A stretch of 64,000 bases of DNA from Waddlia chondrophila WSU 86-1044 (GCF_000092785.1 NC_014225.1:1439340-1503339); one strand, 5' to 3'. Positions 34,330 through 43,711 are shown, counted from the first letter of the stretch. The notes: generated by a model not told the origin, from the sequence alone. A program made the numbers and translations.

Positions 34330-35319
34330 TTAGTCGAGCCTTTCAAGCTCTTGCTGAATTTTCTCCAAGACCTTTTCCTTCACCCCTTCCACTGTTCCCT
34401 TCAAACTCGCTCCCGCTGCCTTCGGATGCCCTCCCCCTCCAAATTGGCTTGCAATCCTATCAACCCTAAAACTCCCTGATGACCTAAGCGATACACGCAC
34501 AGTGCGATTGGGCCTCTCACAAAGCAGCATAACACAGTCGACTCCCACAATAATCTTGTTAAACTCGTGGAAATATTCTAAATCGCTCTGCAAAATCTCC
34601 TGCACTGCATCAGACACTCCAACAAAATCTTCTCTCAAAATTTTCTGTACGATAACCCTATTGTTAAAGTGCTCTTCCATATGCTGGAGAGCTTTGGCAA
34701 ACACCTTAAACTCCGGCAAGGAGACTTGTTGGTAAAGATGGGCATACATCCAATCAGGATCGACCCCCTTTTTCATGCACTCTTCTGCAATCTTGTGGGC
34801 TTTCCTATCAGTAGATGAATAACAAAATCTCCCTGTATCACTGATTACGCTGACATAAAGGCCTTCTGCAGCTTCCTTCGTCAACTCATAACCAGACTCT
34901 TTATAAAGAGTGTAAATCATTGAACCAGTAGATGATGCGTTAGAATCGATCACGCAATGGCCAGCTGGAATTTCCTGAGGTTGATGGTGGTCGATCACGA
35001 CCTTGACCACGTCCGGACGCTGAAAAATTTGCGCAACTCTGCCCAATCGATCAGCAGAATGGGCATCCACCATGACCACAACTTCAATATCAGAATAATT
35101 TTCTTCGGAATAAAATATTTCTTTGATTCCAGGAAAATTTAAAAAGGAGAATTTTTCAGGAAACAGCCCATCATAGACAAAACATACCTGCTTTCCCATC
35201 CTGCTCAAGAGATCTGCCAATGCACAAGCTGAGCCTATGCCATCGCCGTCAGGGTTCACATGAGTGGAAATAAGAAAAGAGCCATGTTCCTGAAAAATTT
35301 TTTTAGTTTCGCGCCACAT
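34330..35319 (-). CDS. nrnA: DHH/DHHA1 phosphoesterase, NrnA-like
   Basis: 329 residues. DHH motifs are STHVNPDGDGIGSA, VVMVDAHSADRLG and VVIDHHQPQ; the DHHA1 end has GGGGHPKAAGASL. The spacing and length fit bifunctional oligoribonuclease/pAp phosphatase NrnA, which degrades nanoRNA and recycles pAp. The RecJ-type extra domains are missing. Start ATG 35319; no Shine-Dalgarno is visible. It sits between ssb and miaA on the minus strand and ends before the palindrome. Confidence 0.9.
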   Translation of the reverse strand: MWRETKKIFQEHGSFLISTHVNPDGDGIGSACALADLLSRMGKQVCFVYDGLFPEKFSFLNFPGIKEIFYSEENYSDIEVVVMVDAHSADRLGRVAQIFQRPDVVKVVIDHHQPQEIPAGHCVIDSNASSTGSMIYTLYKESGYELTKEAAEGLYVSVISDTGRFCYSSTDRKAHKIAEECMKKGVDPDWMYAHLYQQVSLPEFKVFAKALQHMEEHFNNRVIVQKILREDFVGVSDAVQEILQSDLEYFHEFNKIIVGVDCVMLLCERPNRTVRVSLRSSGSFRVDRIASQFGGGGHPKAAGASLKGTVEGVKEKVLEKIQQELERLD

Positions 35320-35328
35320 GCAAATAGA

Positions 35329-35718
35329 CTAATTCAAAACATAAGACTCTGCAAGCGCATCATTCTCCTCCTGAGAATTTTTCCTATCCAACTTTTCTAA
35401 AAACTGAACGCGCTCTGCAGCCACTCGCAATTTGCACCGCTTATCACCCTCTTTTCCTTCCCAAACATCCAGCTGAAGCCGCCCCTCTACTAGTACAGGG
35501 GAAGAAATATCTAGATGATTCGTACAATTTTCCGCTAATCTTCCCCAGACAACGACATCGACAAAACATACTTCTTGCTGCTTTTCCCCTGCAGAGGTTG
35601 TAAATTCCCTATTGAGCGCAATAAGCAAATCAGTTACCGAAGCCCCATTAGGTGTTTTTCTCAACTCCGGCTTTCTTGTCAGTCTGCCGGCAATCATCAC
35701 TTTGTTCAGTGCTACCAT
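35329..35718 (-). CDS. ssb: Single-stranded DNA-binding protein
   Basis: 129 residues forming one OB fold: MVALNKVMIAGRLTRKPELR, VTDLLIALNREFTTSAGEK, VVVWGRLAENC and VEGRLQLDVWEGKEG are typical bacterial SSB segments. It binds ssDNA as a tetramer in replication and repair. The usual acidic C-terminal tip (DDIPF-like) is missing: the end is LAESYVLN. It may be a paralogue rather than the only SSB. The ATG at 35718 follows AAAGGAAG. Confidence 0.9.
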   Translation of the reverse strand: MVALNKVMIAGRLTRKPELRKTPNGASVTDLLIALNREFTTSAGEKQQEVCFVDVVVWGRLAENCTNHLDISSPVLVEGRLQLDVWEGKEGDKRCKLRVAAERVQFLEKLDRKNSQEENDALAESYVLN

Positions 35719-35828
35719 AGCACACTTCCTTTATGTTTAGTTTCCTCCGACCCATTCTTGAAAATAACATAAAGATTTTTTTAAACAAGAAAAAAAACAA
35801 AAGCAGCCTAAACGATTGAAAGAAAATG

Positions 35829-36155
35829 TCATACAGAAACTGAAACGCTCTCGCCCAGCCAGTCCATATAGTCTTGATTTCCTTTTTCAATTTTTATGCA
35901 GATGATTTCCGGCACATCATAAGAAGAGTTCTTTTGAATGACCTCTTTGATTGTCTCGAAAAGATCTGCCGAGGTTTTCATGGCAACCTTGCTCTCCTGC
36001 GAAGTTTCCAATTGATTGTTCCACATATAGACAGATTCGATCCAAGGGATGATTTGTGCGCAAGCAACAAGCCTCTCTTGCACTAAGTACCGGCAAACCC
36101 TTCGCGCTTCATCGATAGAGCCGGCAGTCCAATGAATTTCAATAAATTCTGACAT
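35829..36155 (-). CDS. cutA: CutA1 family protein
   Basis: 108 residues. CutA signature segments: EARRVCRYLVQERLVACAQI, IESVYMWNNQLETSQE, VAMKTSADLFETIKEVI, SYDVPEIICI. It forms small, very stable trimers, historically linked to divalent cation tolerance; the biochemical role is uncertain. The gene lies between the ftsQ-like gene and ssb, matching the cutA position next to murC in Chlamydia. Confidence 0.93.
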   Translation of the reverse strand: MSEFIEIHWTAGSIDEARRVCRYLVQERLVACAQIIPWIESVYMWNNQLETSQESKVAMKTSADLFETIKEVIQKNSSYDVPEIICIKIEKGNQDYMDWLGESVSVSV

Positions 36156-36194
36156 TTTCGCTTCCTTTTTTTGAAAGAGGGAACTGCAAAACTA

Positions 36195-36965
36195 CTAAAA
36201 CTCTTTTTTCGAGTCTATATCGAAATGAACCAAAGCGATTTTGGGAATTCGCAAATCAACAACCGTCTTGCCGCCAGGGTTCAGTAAAGGCTGTATCTCT
36301 AAAAAATAGCGCCATCCTTTTTTCCAGTTATCGGGATTTAACCTCAAGATGCTATCATTAAGCGTCATGACGATTTCTTTTTGTCCGAAACTTGGAAGGT
36401 CTACTCGTGAAACATCTAACGCTTCTAAATCTTGCAAAGGGATCGACTTTAATATTCTTATCGCCAGGTGAACACGAGGCAAACGCAGCTTATTCCCCCA
36501 CTTAGGATTCTCGATCTCTCCAATGATGATGGACGGCAGCCCTTCCATTTGATAAAAAGGGTGAAACGGGATGAGCCTCCCGTCTCGATCAATCGCAGCA
36601 TTTTCCCAGTCTGAAAGCAAGGCGATTGGCTCATGTAATTCATAGACAACCTGGCAGGTATCAGGAATCTGTTTTTTCACTTCCGCTGATTTAATCAGCG
36701 GATGAGATAAAAGTTTTCGCTTTTCATCTAATGCGTTGAATTCATAAATATTGATCGGCTTATCAGAAGAAAGCCCCAAAATTTCTTCGACATAATGTGA
36801 AGGAAGCTCCCCTTTTTGATCGAGATATCTCAAAGAAAATGCCGGATCTGCACGCTGCGACTCTTTAATATGCATAAAATACAGCATGGCAAGGCCAGAT
36901 CCTCCGGAAACAAACAAAGTGATCAACGCAACCGTTGCCAAAGCTCTTTTGAAAGGCTGCTTCAA
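36195..36965 (-). CDS. ftsQ: FtsQ-like division protein
   Basis: 256 residues: a short cytoplasmic N-terminus, one membrane helix (ALATVALITLFVSGGSGLAM), a POTRA-like region (VEEILGLSSDKPINIYEFNA, HPLIKSAEVKKQIPDTCQVV) and an FtsQ-type beta domain (DRDGRLIPFHPF, DLRIPKIALVHFD). FtsQ links early and late divisome proteins; Chlamydiae divide without FtsZ yet keep it. The start is a TTG at 36965, immediately after the murC stop, with GGAGG 8 nt upstream. It sits in the classical position after murC, but no ddl lies between. Confidence 0.82.
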   Translation of the reverse strand: MKQPFKRALATVALITLFVSGGSGLAMLYFMHIKESQRADPAFSLRYLDQKGELPSHYVEEILGLSSDKPINIYEFNALDEKRKLLSHPLIKSAEVKKQIPDTCQVVYELHEPIALLSDWENAAIDRDGRLIPFHPFYQMEGLPSIIIGEIENPKWGNKLRLPRVHLAIRILKSIPLQDLEALDVSRVDLPSFGQKEIVMTLNDSILRLNPDNWKKGWRYFLEIQPLLNPGGKTVVDLRIPKIALVHFDIDSKKEF

Positions 36966-38309
36966 TTAAAAAGCCTCCAAAGTCTCGACAGCCACTTTAG
37001 TAATATTTCCCGCTCCTAAAGTCACAACGACATCCCCTTTTTCAAGAAACTTGGAAAGTTTGCAAGAAAGATCTTCCCTAGGTAAATACCGACATTTTAC
37101 CGATGAATTTTTCTCTAATTCGCTTAAAATATGACACACTTCTACCCCGGGAATCGGACTCTCCCCTGCAGCATGGATATCAGTGACGATCACCTGGTCG
37201 GCTGAATGAAATGTCGATCCATACATTCCCATGCAATCACGGGTCCTTGTATATCGATGAGGCTGGAAGACAGCTACGATGCGGCGATCAGGACTAGCCT
37301 GGCGAATCGCTTTAAGCGTGGCGCGTATTTCAGTCGGATGATGGGCATAATCGTCCAGAAATAAGATCCCGTTCTTCTCTCCCTTAACTTCACAACGGCG
37401 CGCCACTCCTTTGAATGTTTTCAACGCCTCGCGAATTTTAGACTCTTGCGCCCCCAATCTAAGAGAGAGTCCGAAAACAGCAGCCGCATTCAACGCGTGA
37501 TGCTCTCCAGCAAGAAGAACTTCAATATCAGCAAATCTTTTTCCATCGAAAACCACATCAAAAATGCTTGTCCATCCAACCTGCCTAAAGTGATCGACCC
37601 TGAGCCTGTTATTTTCATGAAAACCATAAGAAACGCCTTTGGGATTCAACGTCTGCAGCCGCTTGTCATCTCCGCACCAAAAACAGAAAGCTTCATTTTG
37701 CACCTTTGAGAAAAAAGTTCTAAAACAATTCAGCAACCTCTCCTCAGTCTGATGGTGATCCATATGGTCAAGGCCTATATTGGTCACAATTGCGCCAAAA
37801 GAGCGGTATCTTGCAAGGGTCCCATCGCTTTCATCTGCCTCGGCGACAAAGCAAGAACCTTCTCCTGCTTTCCCATTTGCCTTAAAGTTGGCAACAATGC
37901 CTCCAATAGCAAACGACGGGCTGAATCCGCAGACTTCCAACACCCAAGCCAAAAGAGAAGAGGAGGTCGTTTTTCCATGCGTGCCTCCAACTGCCAATAC
38001 GTCTTTGTTTTTCATTAAATTCAGCAAACAGCCGCAGCGATGCTGCATTTCACATCTTAGCTTAACAGCAGCTTGAAACTCAGGATTCGATTCCTTAATA
38101 TCTGTGCTGAATACAACTGTTTGAGCAGGCGAAATATTCTCAGCTTTCTGGCCTAAAGAGATCTTTGCACCAAGAGAGCAAAGAGATTCAGTCATTGACG
38201 TTGCAGCAAGATCGCTGCCGCTAACGACTTCCCCTTTCTCGAGAAGAATGCGCGCTAAAGAGCTCATGCCAATTCCACCGATTCCGATAAAATGAAATGC
38301 TCTCTTCAT
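36966..38309 (-). CDS. murC: UDP-N-acetylmuramate-L-alanine ligase
   Basis: Mur ligase of 447 residues from the ATG at 38309, behind GGAGG; this ATG overlaps the murG stop by 4 nt (ATGA). Key segments are FIGIGGIGMSSLARILLEKG (UDP binding), VGGTHGKTTSSSLLAWV (P-loop) and VFQPHRYTRTRDC. It adds L-Ala to UDP-MurNAc. In Chlamydiaceae MurC is fused to D-Ala-D-Ala ligase; here the protein ends after the MurC part. Confidence 0.95.
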   Translation of the reverse strand: MKRAFHFIGIGGIGMSSLARILLEKGEVVSGSDLAATSMTESLCSLGAKISLGQKAENISPAQTVVFSTDIKESNPEFQAAVKLRCEMQHRCGCLLNLMKNKDVLAVGGTHGKTTSSSLLAWVLEVCGFSPSFAIGGIVANFKANGKAGEGSCFVAEADESDGTLARYRSFGAIVTNIGLDHMDHHQTEERLLNCFRTFFSKVQNEAFCFWCGDDKRLQTLNPKGVSYGFHENNRLRVDHFRQVGWTSIFDVVFDGKRFADIEVLLAGEHHALNAAAVFGLSLRLGAQESKIREALKTFKGVARRCEVKGEKNGILFLDDYAHHPTEIRATLKAIRQASPDRRIVAVFQPHRYTRTRDCMGMYGSTFHSADQVIVTDIHAAGESPIPGVEVCHILSELEKNSSVKCRYLPREDLSCKLSKFLEKGDVVVTLGAGNITKVAVETLEAF

Positions 38310-39355
38310 AAATCCTCCAAGCAATCGATAAAACGGATTTGTTGAGTTTCTTTCCCTAACAGAGCGCTTCGCATAGATTCAAGCTTTGGAAGCATAGAAT
38401 CAATAGCTTCAATGAAAGTTGCCGGCGATAACTGGCTCTGGGGAATTTTGACAGCGCCTTTGAGAGAAATAAGATAATCAGCATTTGCGTCCTGATGACG
38501 ATCTGTCGCATATGGATAGGGGATTAAAATGCCGGGCACCGCCGCCGCCAGCTGTTCTGCAATGGAGGCAGCTCCCGCTCTGGATACTGCCAAGTCAGCA
38601 GCACTCCAGGCTCTTGCCATCTCTTTTTCAAAAACTCTCACATGCGCTTTGATCCCAGCCTCGCCATAACGGCGCGCAAGCTTCTTCTCCCCATCAACGG
38701 TTCCGGTAAAATGTAAAATTTGAAAACGGGTCAACAATTCCGCGGAATCATATAAAAGCTGATTAATCGCTTCTGCACCTTGAGATCCGCCAAAAACCAA
38801 AATGACCGGCAATTCATCGCTGAACCCATACTCCCGTTTAGCTTCAACAGGGTCCCATCTCTTTTCAAATCCCGGTCTAAGCGGCATTTCGACAAGCTGG
38901 CATTTTCCTTTGATTTTTCCTGCAACAGAAGGAAAGTGAATTGCGGTAAAAGAGGCTGATGAGGTAAATAAACGGTTAACCCTTCCAGGAACCCTGTTTT
39001 GCTCATGAATCACAAAAGGGACTTTCATCATCTTTGCAGCAGCTAACACCGGAAAAGTGTAGTAACTTCCAAAGCCGATGAGAAAATCGGGTTTAAACGT
39101 TCTGAATATGTTCACGCTTTGCACAATGCCTTTAGCAATCTTAAATGGAAACAGCGGAGACTTAAACGTCGGACGGGCGCAGGAGATCTCTTGAAACGGA
39201 AACCGCCCTTTATCAAATAAAGAATTTGCCCCTAACTTGCCTCCGGCAAACAGAATGGAATCCCCTCTTTTTTCCAGTTGATGCGCCAATGACAACGCAG
39301 GAAACAGGTGTCCTCCGGTCCCTCCGGCTGCGATTACGACTTTTCTTCTATCCAC
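38306..39355 (-). CDS. murG: Lipid II synthase MurG
   Basis: 349 residues. MurG adds GlcNAc to lipid I on the inner membrane. Motifs include VVIAAGGTGGHLFPALSLA, FVIHEQNRVPGRVNR, VFGGSQGAEAINQ, AVSRAGAASIAEQLAAAVP and the nearby PYPYATDRHQDANADYL. It overlaps ftsW by 8 nt upstream and murC by 4 nt downstream, consistent with a tightly coupled wall-synthesis operon. Membrane-peripheral. Confidence 0.96.
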   Translation of the reverse strand: MDRRKVVIAAGGTGGHLFPALSLAHQLEKRGDSILFAGGKLGANSLFDKGRFPFQEISCARPTFKSPLFPFKIAKGIVQSVNIFRTFKPDFLIGFGSYYTFPVLAAAKMMKVPFVIHEQNRVPGRVNRLFTSSASFTAIHFPSVAGKIKGKCQLVEMPLRPGFEKRWDPVEAKREYGFSDELPVILVFGGSQGAEAINQLLYDSAELLTRFQILHFTGTVDGEKKLARRYGEAGIKAHVRVFEKEMARAWSAADLAVSRAGAASIAEQLAAAVPGILIPYPYATDRHQDANADYLISLKGAVKIPQSQLSPATFIEAIDSMLPKLESMRSALLGKETQQIRFIDCLEDL

Positions 39356-40463
39356 TTTTATTTCCCGATCCTATGATGCTTTGCAAAATCCCCAGCCCGG
39401 TAAAATTGGCGATCAGAGAAGATCCCCCTTGACTAAAGAGTGGAAGGTTCAACCCTGTACTAGGAAGAAGGCCGGAAACAACTCCCAGATTCATAAATGC
39501 TTGAAACGCAATTAAAAAAGTGACGGCAGCAGCTAAATAAAATCCTCCGGGATCGCTAGATTGCCCTGCAGTGTAAAAGCCGATCGTCGCAAATGACATA
39601 TAGAGGCAAATGAGAAGCATGATCCCCAAAAAACCAAACTCCTCCGCGTAGATCGCTCCTATATAATCATTCTGAGCTTCAGGAAGATAACTAAGTTTTT
39701 GCCAACTATTGCCAGGCCCCTTTCCCAATAACCCTCCCGAACCCGACGCAATTTTCGCTTGATGCGGCTGATGCCCTTTTCCTCTGATATCCAACTCAGG
39801 ATTCATGTAGACCTGCAATCTTCCCTTAACATATGGGAGCTGGGAAGCAAATCCCACACCTGCAATACCCACTACCACCAATGGAAGAGCCCAATATTTT
39901 AAAGGAATCTCTGTTAATAAAAACAGCATAACAAGAGTGGTGACAATCACGCCGACAGTCCCGTTATTCGGCTCCACAAGGATGAGGAAAAGGGGAACGC
40001 AAAGGGGAAGAATCCCTAAAAGAAACGATCGGAAAGTCAGCGCCTTTCCCTTCCACATGATCACCCTCTGGATAAAAACCATAGGGACCAGGTATTTAAC
40101 AAATTCGGAAGGCTGAAAAGAGATTCCTGCCAAAGAGATCCAACGACGGGAGCCATTCACCTCTTTTCCGATTCCCGGCACGAATACCAGCAAAAGCAAG
40201 AGCGAAAAAAAGATCAGAAGAACAGGACTGACCTGAAGCAATTTGTGATACCCATAACGAAAGGCGACCCCTCCCAGCACACCTCCTGCAATTGCATACA
40301 AAAGCTGCTTGACCAAGGCTTGATGGGTTTCTTTATCTAAACTCGTGTTGGGTTTCATCCCATGATCTAAAATTTCAGCCGATGTTGTGCTGAAAATCAT
40401 CACAAGACCAAGAGCGAAAATCGATGCGGAAACGATAAGGAGAAGTAATCGCAGCGAACTCAT
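39348..40463 (-). CDS. ftsW: Septal SEDS glycosyltransferase FtsW
   Basis: 371 residues with about ten membrane helices. SEDS signature segments are NGSRRWISLAGISFQPSEFV, LVEPNNGTVGVIVTTLVML and the C-terminal LPLFSQGGSSLIANFTGLG. FtsW polymerises lipid II at the division site together with a class B PBP. It overlaps nlpD by 4 nt (ATGA) and murG by 8 nt. Chlamydiae use MreB-directed septal wall synthesis, so FtsW is expected to be a main glycan polymerase in division. Confidence 0.95.
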   Translation of the reverse strand: MSSLRLLLLIVSASIFALGLVMIFSTTSAEILDHGMKPNTSLDKETHQALVKQLLYAIAGGVLGGVAFRYGYHKLLQVSPVLLIFFSLLLLLVFVPGIGKEVNGSRRWISLAGISFQPSEFVKYLVPMVFIQRVIMWKGKALTFRSFLLGILPLCVPLFLILVEPNNGTVGVIVTTLVMLFLLTEIPLKYWALPLVVVGIAGVGFASQLPYVKGRLQVYMNPELDIRGKGHQPHQAKIASGSGGLLGKGPGNSWQKLSYLPEAQNDYIGAIYAEEFGFLGIMLLICLYMSFATIGFYTAGQSSDPGGFYLAAAVTFLIAFQAFMNLGVVSGLLPSTGLNLPLFSQGGSSLIANFTGLGILQSIIGSGNKSG

Positions 40464-41158
40464 CGTACCCGAAGAACATCGCCAGGCTTTAGACTTCTTG
40501 CCTTTTCCTCATCCAAATCATTCATCTTCAAAAGTTCATTAAAACCCACGCGATACTTCTTTGCGACCTTCCAGGGATTGTCTCCGCTTTGCAGCGTGTA
40601 ATACTCGGGATCTCGCAAGGCAGGAGGGCTGACAATTTCCAGATTGGAAGTCGTCTTATCTTGTATCGGAATCTGCAGAACCTGGCCAATATCAATGCGC
40701 GACGAGGAAAGATTATTGTACCGTTTAATCTCGCTGACGGTTGTGCCATTTGCTTTTGCGATCTTTTCAAGATAATCGCCTCTTTTTACAGTCACTTCAA
40801 CAAATTTGGGTTCCTCTTTTGCCAAAAGATTTCTTTGAGGAGGGAGAGTGAGTTGGTTAGGATTATCCTGGCGCTGCGCCGCCAATCCAATAGGAGCTGC
40901 TGTTTTCACTGAATACTTTTCCAAGACCTGGTCTATTTCATCTCGAGGCCCCTTGGCAACGGCAACAGGCTCAGGCTTAACTTCGACTGGGCGGTCCATG
41001 ACAGCGATCTCTTCATGCCGGATCTCCTCCGTCGTTGCTTCCTGAGTCAACAGCTTAGAAGGTGTCTCCTCGTTCGTATGCAAAGCCATCATAAATAATA
41101 CACCCAACAACCCTGTATTGACCAACACCGCAACAATTATTGTATCTCTGCGACTCAT
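40460..41158 (-). CDS. nlpD: LysM protein of the wall operon (NlpD-like)
   Basis: 232 residues with one N-terminal membrane anchor (TIIVAVLVNTGLLGVLFMMA), a Pro/Glu-rich linker and two LysM domains (VKRGDYLEKIAKANGTTVSE at about 120-165; YYTLQSGDNPWKVAKKYRVG at about 185-230). LysM binds peptidoglycan GlcNAc. There is no C-terminal M23/LytM peptidase domain, unlike typical NlpD, so it is more likely a wall-binding or amidase-activating factor. It lies between murD and ftsW with a 4-nt overlap to ftsW. Confidence 0.82.
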   Translation of the reverse strand: MSRRDTIIVAVLVNTGLLGVLFMMALHTNEETPSKLLTQEATTEEIRHEEIAVMDRPVEVKPEPVAVAKGPRDEIDQVLEKYSVKTAAPIGLAAQRQDNPNQLTLPPQRNLLAKEEPKFVEVTVKRGDYLEKIAKANGTTVSEIKRYNNLSSSRIDIGQVLQIPIQDKTTSNLEIVSPPALRDPEYYTLQSGDNPWKVAKKYRVGFNELLKMNDLDEEKARSLKPGDVLRVR

Positions 41159-41170
41159 TGCTAACCCTCG

Positions 41171-42418
41171 CTAATCAAGTAACTGAACGCACTCTTTAAA
41201 ATGATCGCCGCGTTCTTCAAAATTACTGAACATATCAAAACTTGCACAACCCGGAGAGAGTAACACATTATCCCCATCATTCGCAATGGAAGATGCCGCT
41301 GCAACTGCTGCTTTCAGGCTACTTTCTTCAATCACCTCAAATTCACCGCCCAATTGCTTAAGCAGAAGACTCCTTGCCTCGCCAATCGCGACAATTGCTT
41401 TCACCTTCCCGCTAAACGGTTTGATCCAAGGACAAAAGCTTATCCCCTTTCCTTTTCCTCCGGCAATTAAAATCACAGGACCGTCCATCCTTTCCACAGC
41501 GCGCTTGACAGCGTCAAGGTTGGTTCCTTTACTATCGTTAAAATAGCTAACGCCTCTCCGTTTCCTCACAAACTCAATTCTGTGAGGAGGCTTTTGAAAC
41601 TCTGATTCCGCGCAATCAAACGCTTCTGGCAACACCCCCATTTCCAAGCAGATCCGTTTAGCTGCCAGACAATTTTCTTCGTCATGAGTTAATCTGCTTT
41701 TATAATTGCTATCAACAATCAATTCAACGTTTTCTTTTAAATCCGATATTAAATAGCCAAAATCATTGATCACTTGTTGCGAAAGAAAGAGTTTTTTATC
41801 CGATTTCAGACAATTAGCCAACCGCAGCTTTGCTTTAGCATAAGCTTCCATATTAAGATATCTGTCAAGATGATCCGGTGTAATATTGAGAACAGCTCCA
41901 ACGTCAACGACCCGGCTATTCAATGTCTCTAGCTGGTAAGAGCTAAGTTCGCAAACAATCATCTCTTTTTGAAGAGCATCCAATTCTGCCGTCAAAGGGA
42001 TTCCGCCATTTCCGAGAACCTTCGCCGGTTTCCCACACCTGTTGAGGACATGCCCAATCAGTTGAGTCACCGTTGTTTTTCCATTTGTCCCGGTTACGGC
42101 AATCATCGGCTGATCCAGATGACGGCAAGCAAGCTCCACTTCGCCAATCACTTCGATATTCCGCTTCAACGCTTCCGCAATTGCCGGATGCGTAAGGGAA
42201 ATGCCGGGAGAGGCCACAACCTGGCCAAAAACCTCAATTTTTCCCGGACATTGAGTGTTTAATAAAGTCAGTCCCTTATCTATTAAGGGAACAACAAGCG
42301 GATCCGAGCGCAGCGTTTCCGCTCTTTGATCAATTGCAGCTACACGATGGCCGCGCTTCATCAAAAATGCCGCAGCGGAACGGCCGCTGATTCCCAGCCC
42401 TATCACAAGAACATTCAT
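41171..42418 (-). CDS. murD: UDP-N-acetylmuramoylalanine-D-glutamate ligase
   Basis: 415 residues. The N-terminus VLVIGLGISGRSAAAFLMKR is a Rossmann-like UDP site, the P-loop is IAVTGTNGKTTVTQL, and later segments are NITPDHLDRYLNMEAYA, YFNDSKGTNLDAVKRAVERM and LLSPGCASFDMFSNFEERG. It adds D-Glu to UDP-MurNAc-L-Ala. It follows mraY by 5 nt and precedes nlpD by 12 nt in the same operon. Confidence 0.96.
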   Translation of the reverse strand: MNVLVIGLGISGRSAAAFLMKRGHRVAAIDQRAETLRSDPLVVPLIDKGLTLLNTQCPGKIEVFGQVVASPGISLTHPAIAEALKRNIEVIGEVELACRHLDQPMIAVTGTNGKTTVTQLIGHVLNRCGKPAKVLGNGGIPLTAELDALQKEMIVCELSSYQLETLNSRVVDVGAVLNITPDHLDRYLNMEAYAKAKLRLANCLKSDKKLFLSQQVINDFGYLISDLKENVELIVDSNYKSRLTHDEENCLAAKRICLEMGVLPEAFDCAESEFQKPPHRIEFVRKRRGVSYFNDSKGTNLDAVKRAVERMDGPVILIAGGKGKGISFCPWIKPFSGKVKAIVAIGEARSLLLKQLGGEFEVIEESSLKAAVAAASSIANDGDNVLLSPGCASFDMFSNFEERGDHFKECVQLLD

Positions 42419-42423
42419 CTATA

Positions 42424-43629
42424 TCACTGAAATTTAAGAGATAACATGCCAATCATCGCCAATAATAGCGAAATGATCCAAAAACGGACCACAACTTTTG
42501 TTTCCGCCCAGCCTTTGTATTCAAAATGATGATGCAAAGGCGCACATAAGAAGACACGCTTCTTATTCCTTAATTTGTAACTTCCCACTTGAACAATCAC
42601 AGAAACAGCCTCGGCAACAAAAACTCCTCCGATGATTGCCAATAAGAATTCCCGCTTCAATAATACAGCGCAAATGCCGATCAATCCTCCCAATGCAAGC
42701 GATCCGGTATCTCCCATAAAAACTTGGGCAGGATATCCGTTATACCAAAGGAATCCCAGACACGCTCCTGCGAATCCGCTGAGAAAGACAGCGATTTCTC
42801 CGCTTCCTTCGATATAGAGGATGTTAAGGTATTGAGACAATTCCAAATGATTAGATAAAAAGGCGATAAGAGAAAGGCTCACGGCAACCATCAGCAAACA
42901 TCCAGCTGCCAAACCGTCCAAACCATCCGTCAAATTTACAGCATTGGAGGAGCCGGTGATCACAAACACGATCAAAAAAAAGATCATAAGCAGCGACATT
43001 CCAGAAAAAGTCCAAACAGGGTCTTTAAAAAATGGAAGGTACAGCCTGGAAGCGTAAGTTTGCAAAGAGATAGACTTCGAGCTTTCGACTCCTGCAACCT
43101 CTTCTTTCACAATTGGCGGTTCGTACCAGCTGCCGACATGAAAAAATTCGCTGACAGAAGGAACCAAGAGATAGCAGGCAATAAAGCTTGAAAGAAGGAG
43201 TTGCACCACCAGTTTTTTTTTACCCGAAAGCCCTTTCGTGTTTTTGTATTTAAGCTTAAGATAATCGTCTCTCCCCCCCAAAAAACCCAGAACTAGAGTA
43301 GAAATCAACAAAATCAGGGTAAAAGCGTGGGTCAAGTCCATCCATAAAAGAAGAGCGGCAATCATGGAAAAAAGGACTAACAGGCCGCCCATCGTCGGCG
43401 TATCCTTTTTCTTAGCGTGCAGCTCTCCTAAGAGAGGGCACTCCTCCATCCTGATCGACTGTCCGATTTTCAACTCGTACAATTTCCGGATAAACCATGG
43501 TCCAAAAAAAATACTGATAAAAAGCGTGGTCAACGCAGCCAGCATCATCCGAGTAGACGTGTAAAAGAATGCAGCAGGCACCTTAACAAGGAAGTGGCCT
43601 CGCAAAAATTCCAGAAAAAGCAAAATCAT
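42424..43629 (-). CDS. mraY: Phospho-MurNAc-pentapeptide translocase MraY
   Basis: 401 residues, slightly longer than the typical 360 because of an insert at about residues 160-205 (YLLVPSVSEFFHVGSWYEPP and following polar stretch). Core motifs are KKKDTPTMGGLLVLFSMIA, VLGFLGGRDDYLKLK, NAVNLTDGLDGLAAG, MGDTGSLALGG and the His-rich LCAPLHHHFEYKGW. It makes lipid I on the membrane. It is the first gene of the minus-strand wall operon seen here; murE and murF are not in the window. Confidence 0.96.
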   Translation of the reverse strand: MILLFLEFLRGHFLVKVPAAFFYTSTRMMLAALTTLFISIFFGPWFIRKLYELKIGQSIRMEECPLLGELHAKKKDTPTMGGLLVLFSMIAALLLWMDLTHAFTLILLISTLVLGFLGGRDDYLKLKYKNTKGLSGKKKLVVQLLLSSFIACYLLVPSVSEFFHVGSWYEPPIVKEEVAGVESSKSISLQTYASRLYLPFFKDPVWTFSGMSLLMIFFLIVFVITGSSNAVNLTDGLDGLAAGCLLMVAVSLSLIAFLSNHLELSQYLNILYIEGSGEIAVFLSGFAGACLGFLWYNGYPAQVFMGDTGSLALGGLIGICAVLLKREFLLAIIGGVFVAEAVSVIVQVGSYKLRNKKRVFLCAPLHHHFEYKGWAETKVVVRFWIISLLLAMIGMLSLKFQ

Positions 43630-43682
43630 GAATCTGTCCGTTCAACATAGCGTCTCACTAATTTTCTTTTTTTTCAATCCTC

Positions 43683-43711
43683 TAGACAATTTCTGGAAAA
43701 AAGATTATAAT
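43683..43711 (+). promoter_or_regulatory. Probable promoter of the desaturase gene
   Basis: TAGACA (43683-43688) and a perfect TATAAT (43706-43711) are spaced by 17 bp in the divergent region between mraY and the desaturase gene. It implies a leader of about 35 nt before the ATG at 43752. Confidence 0.65.
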
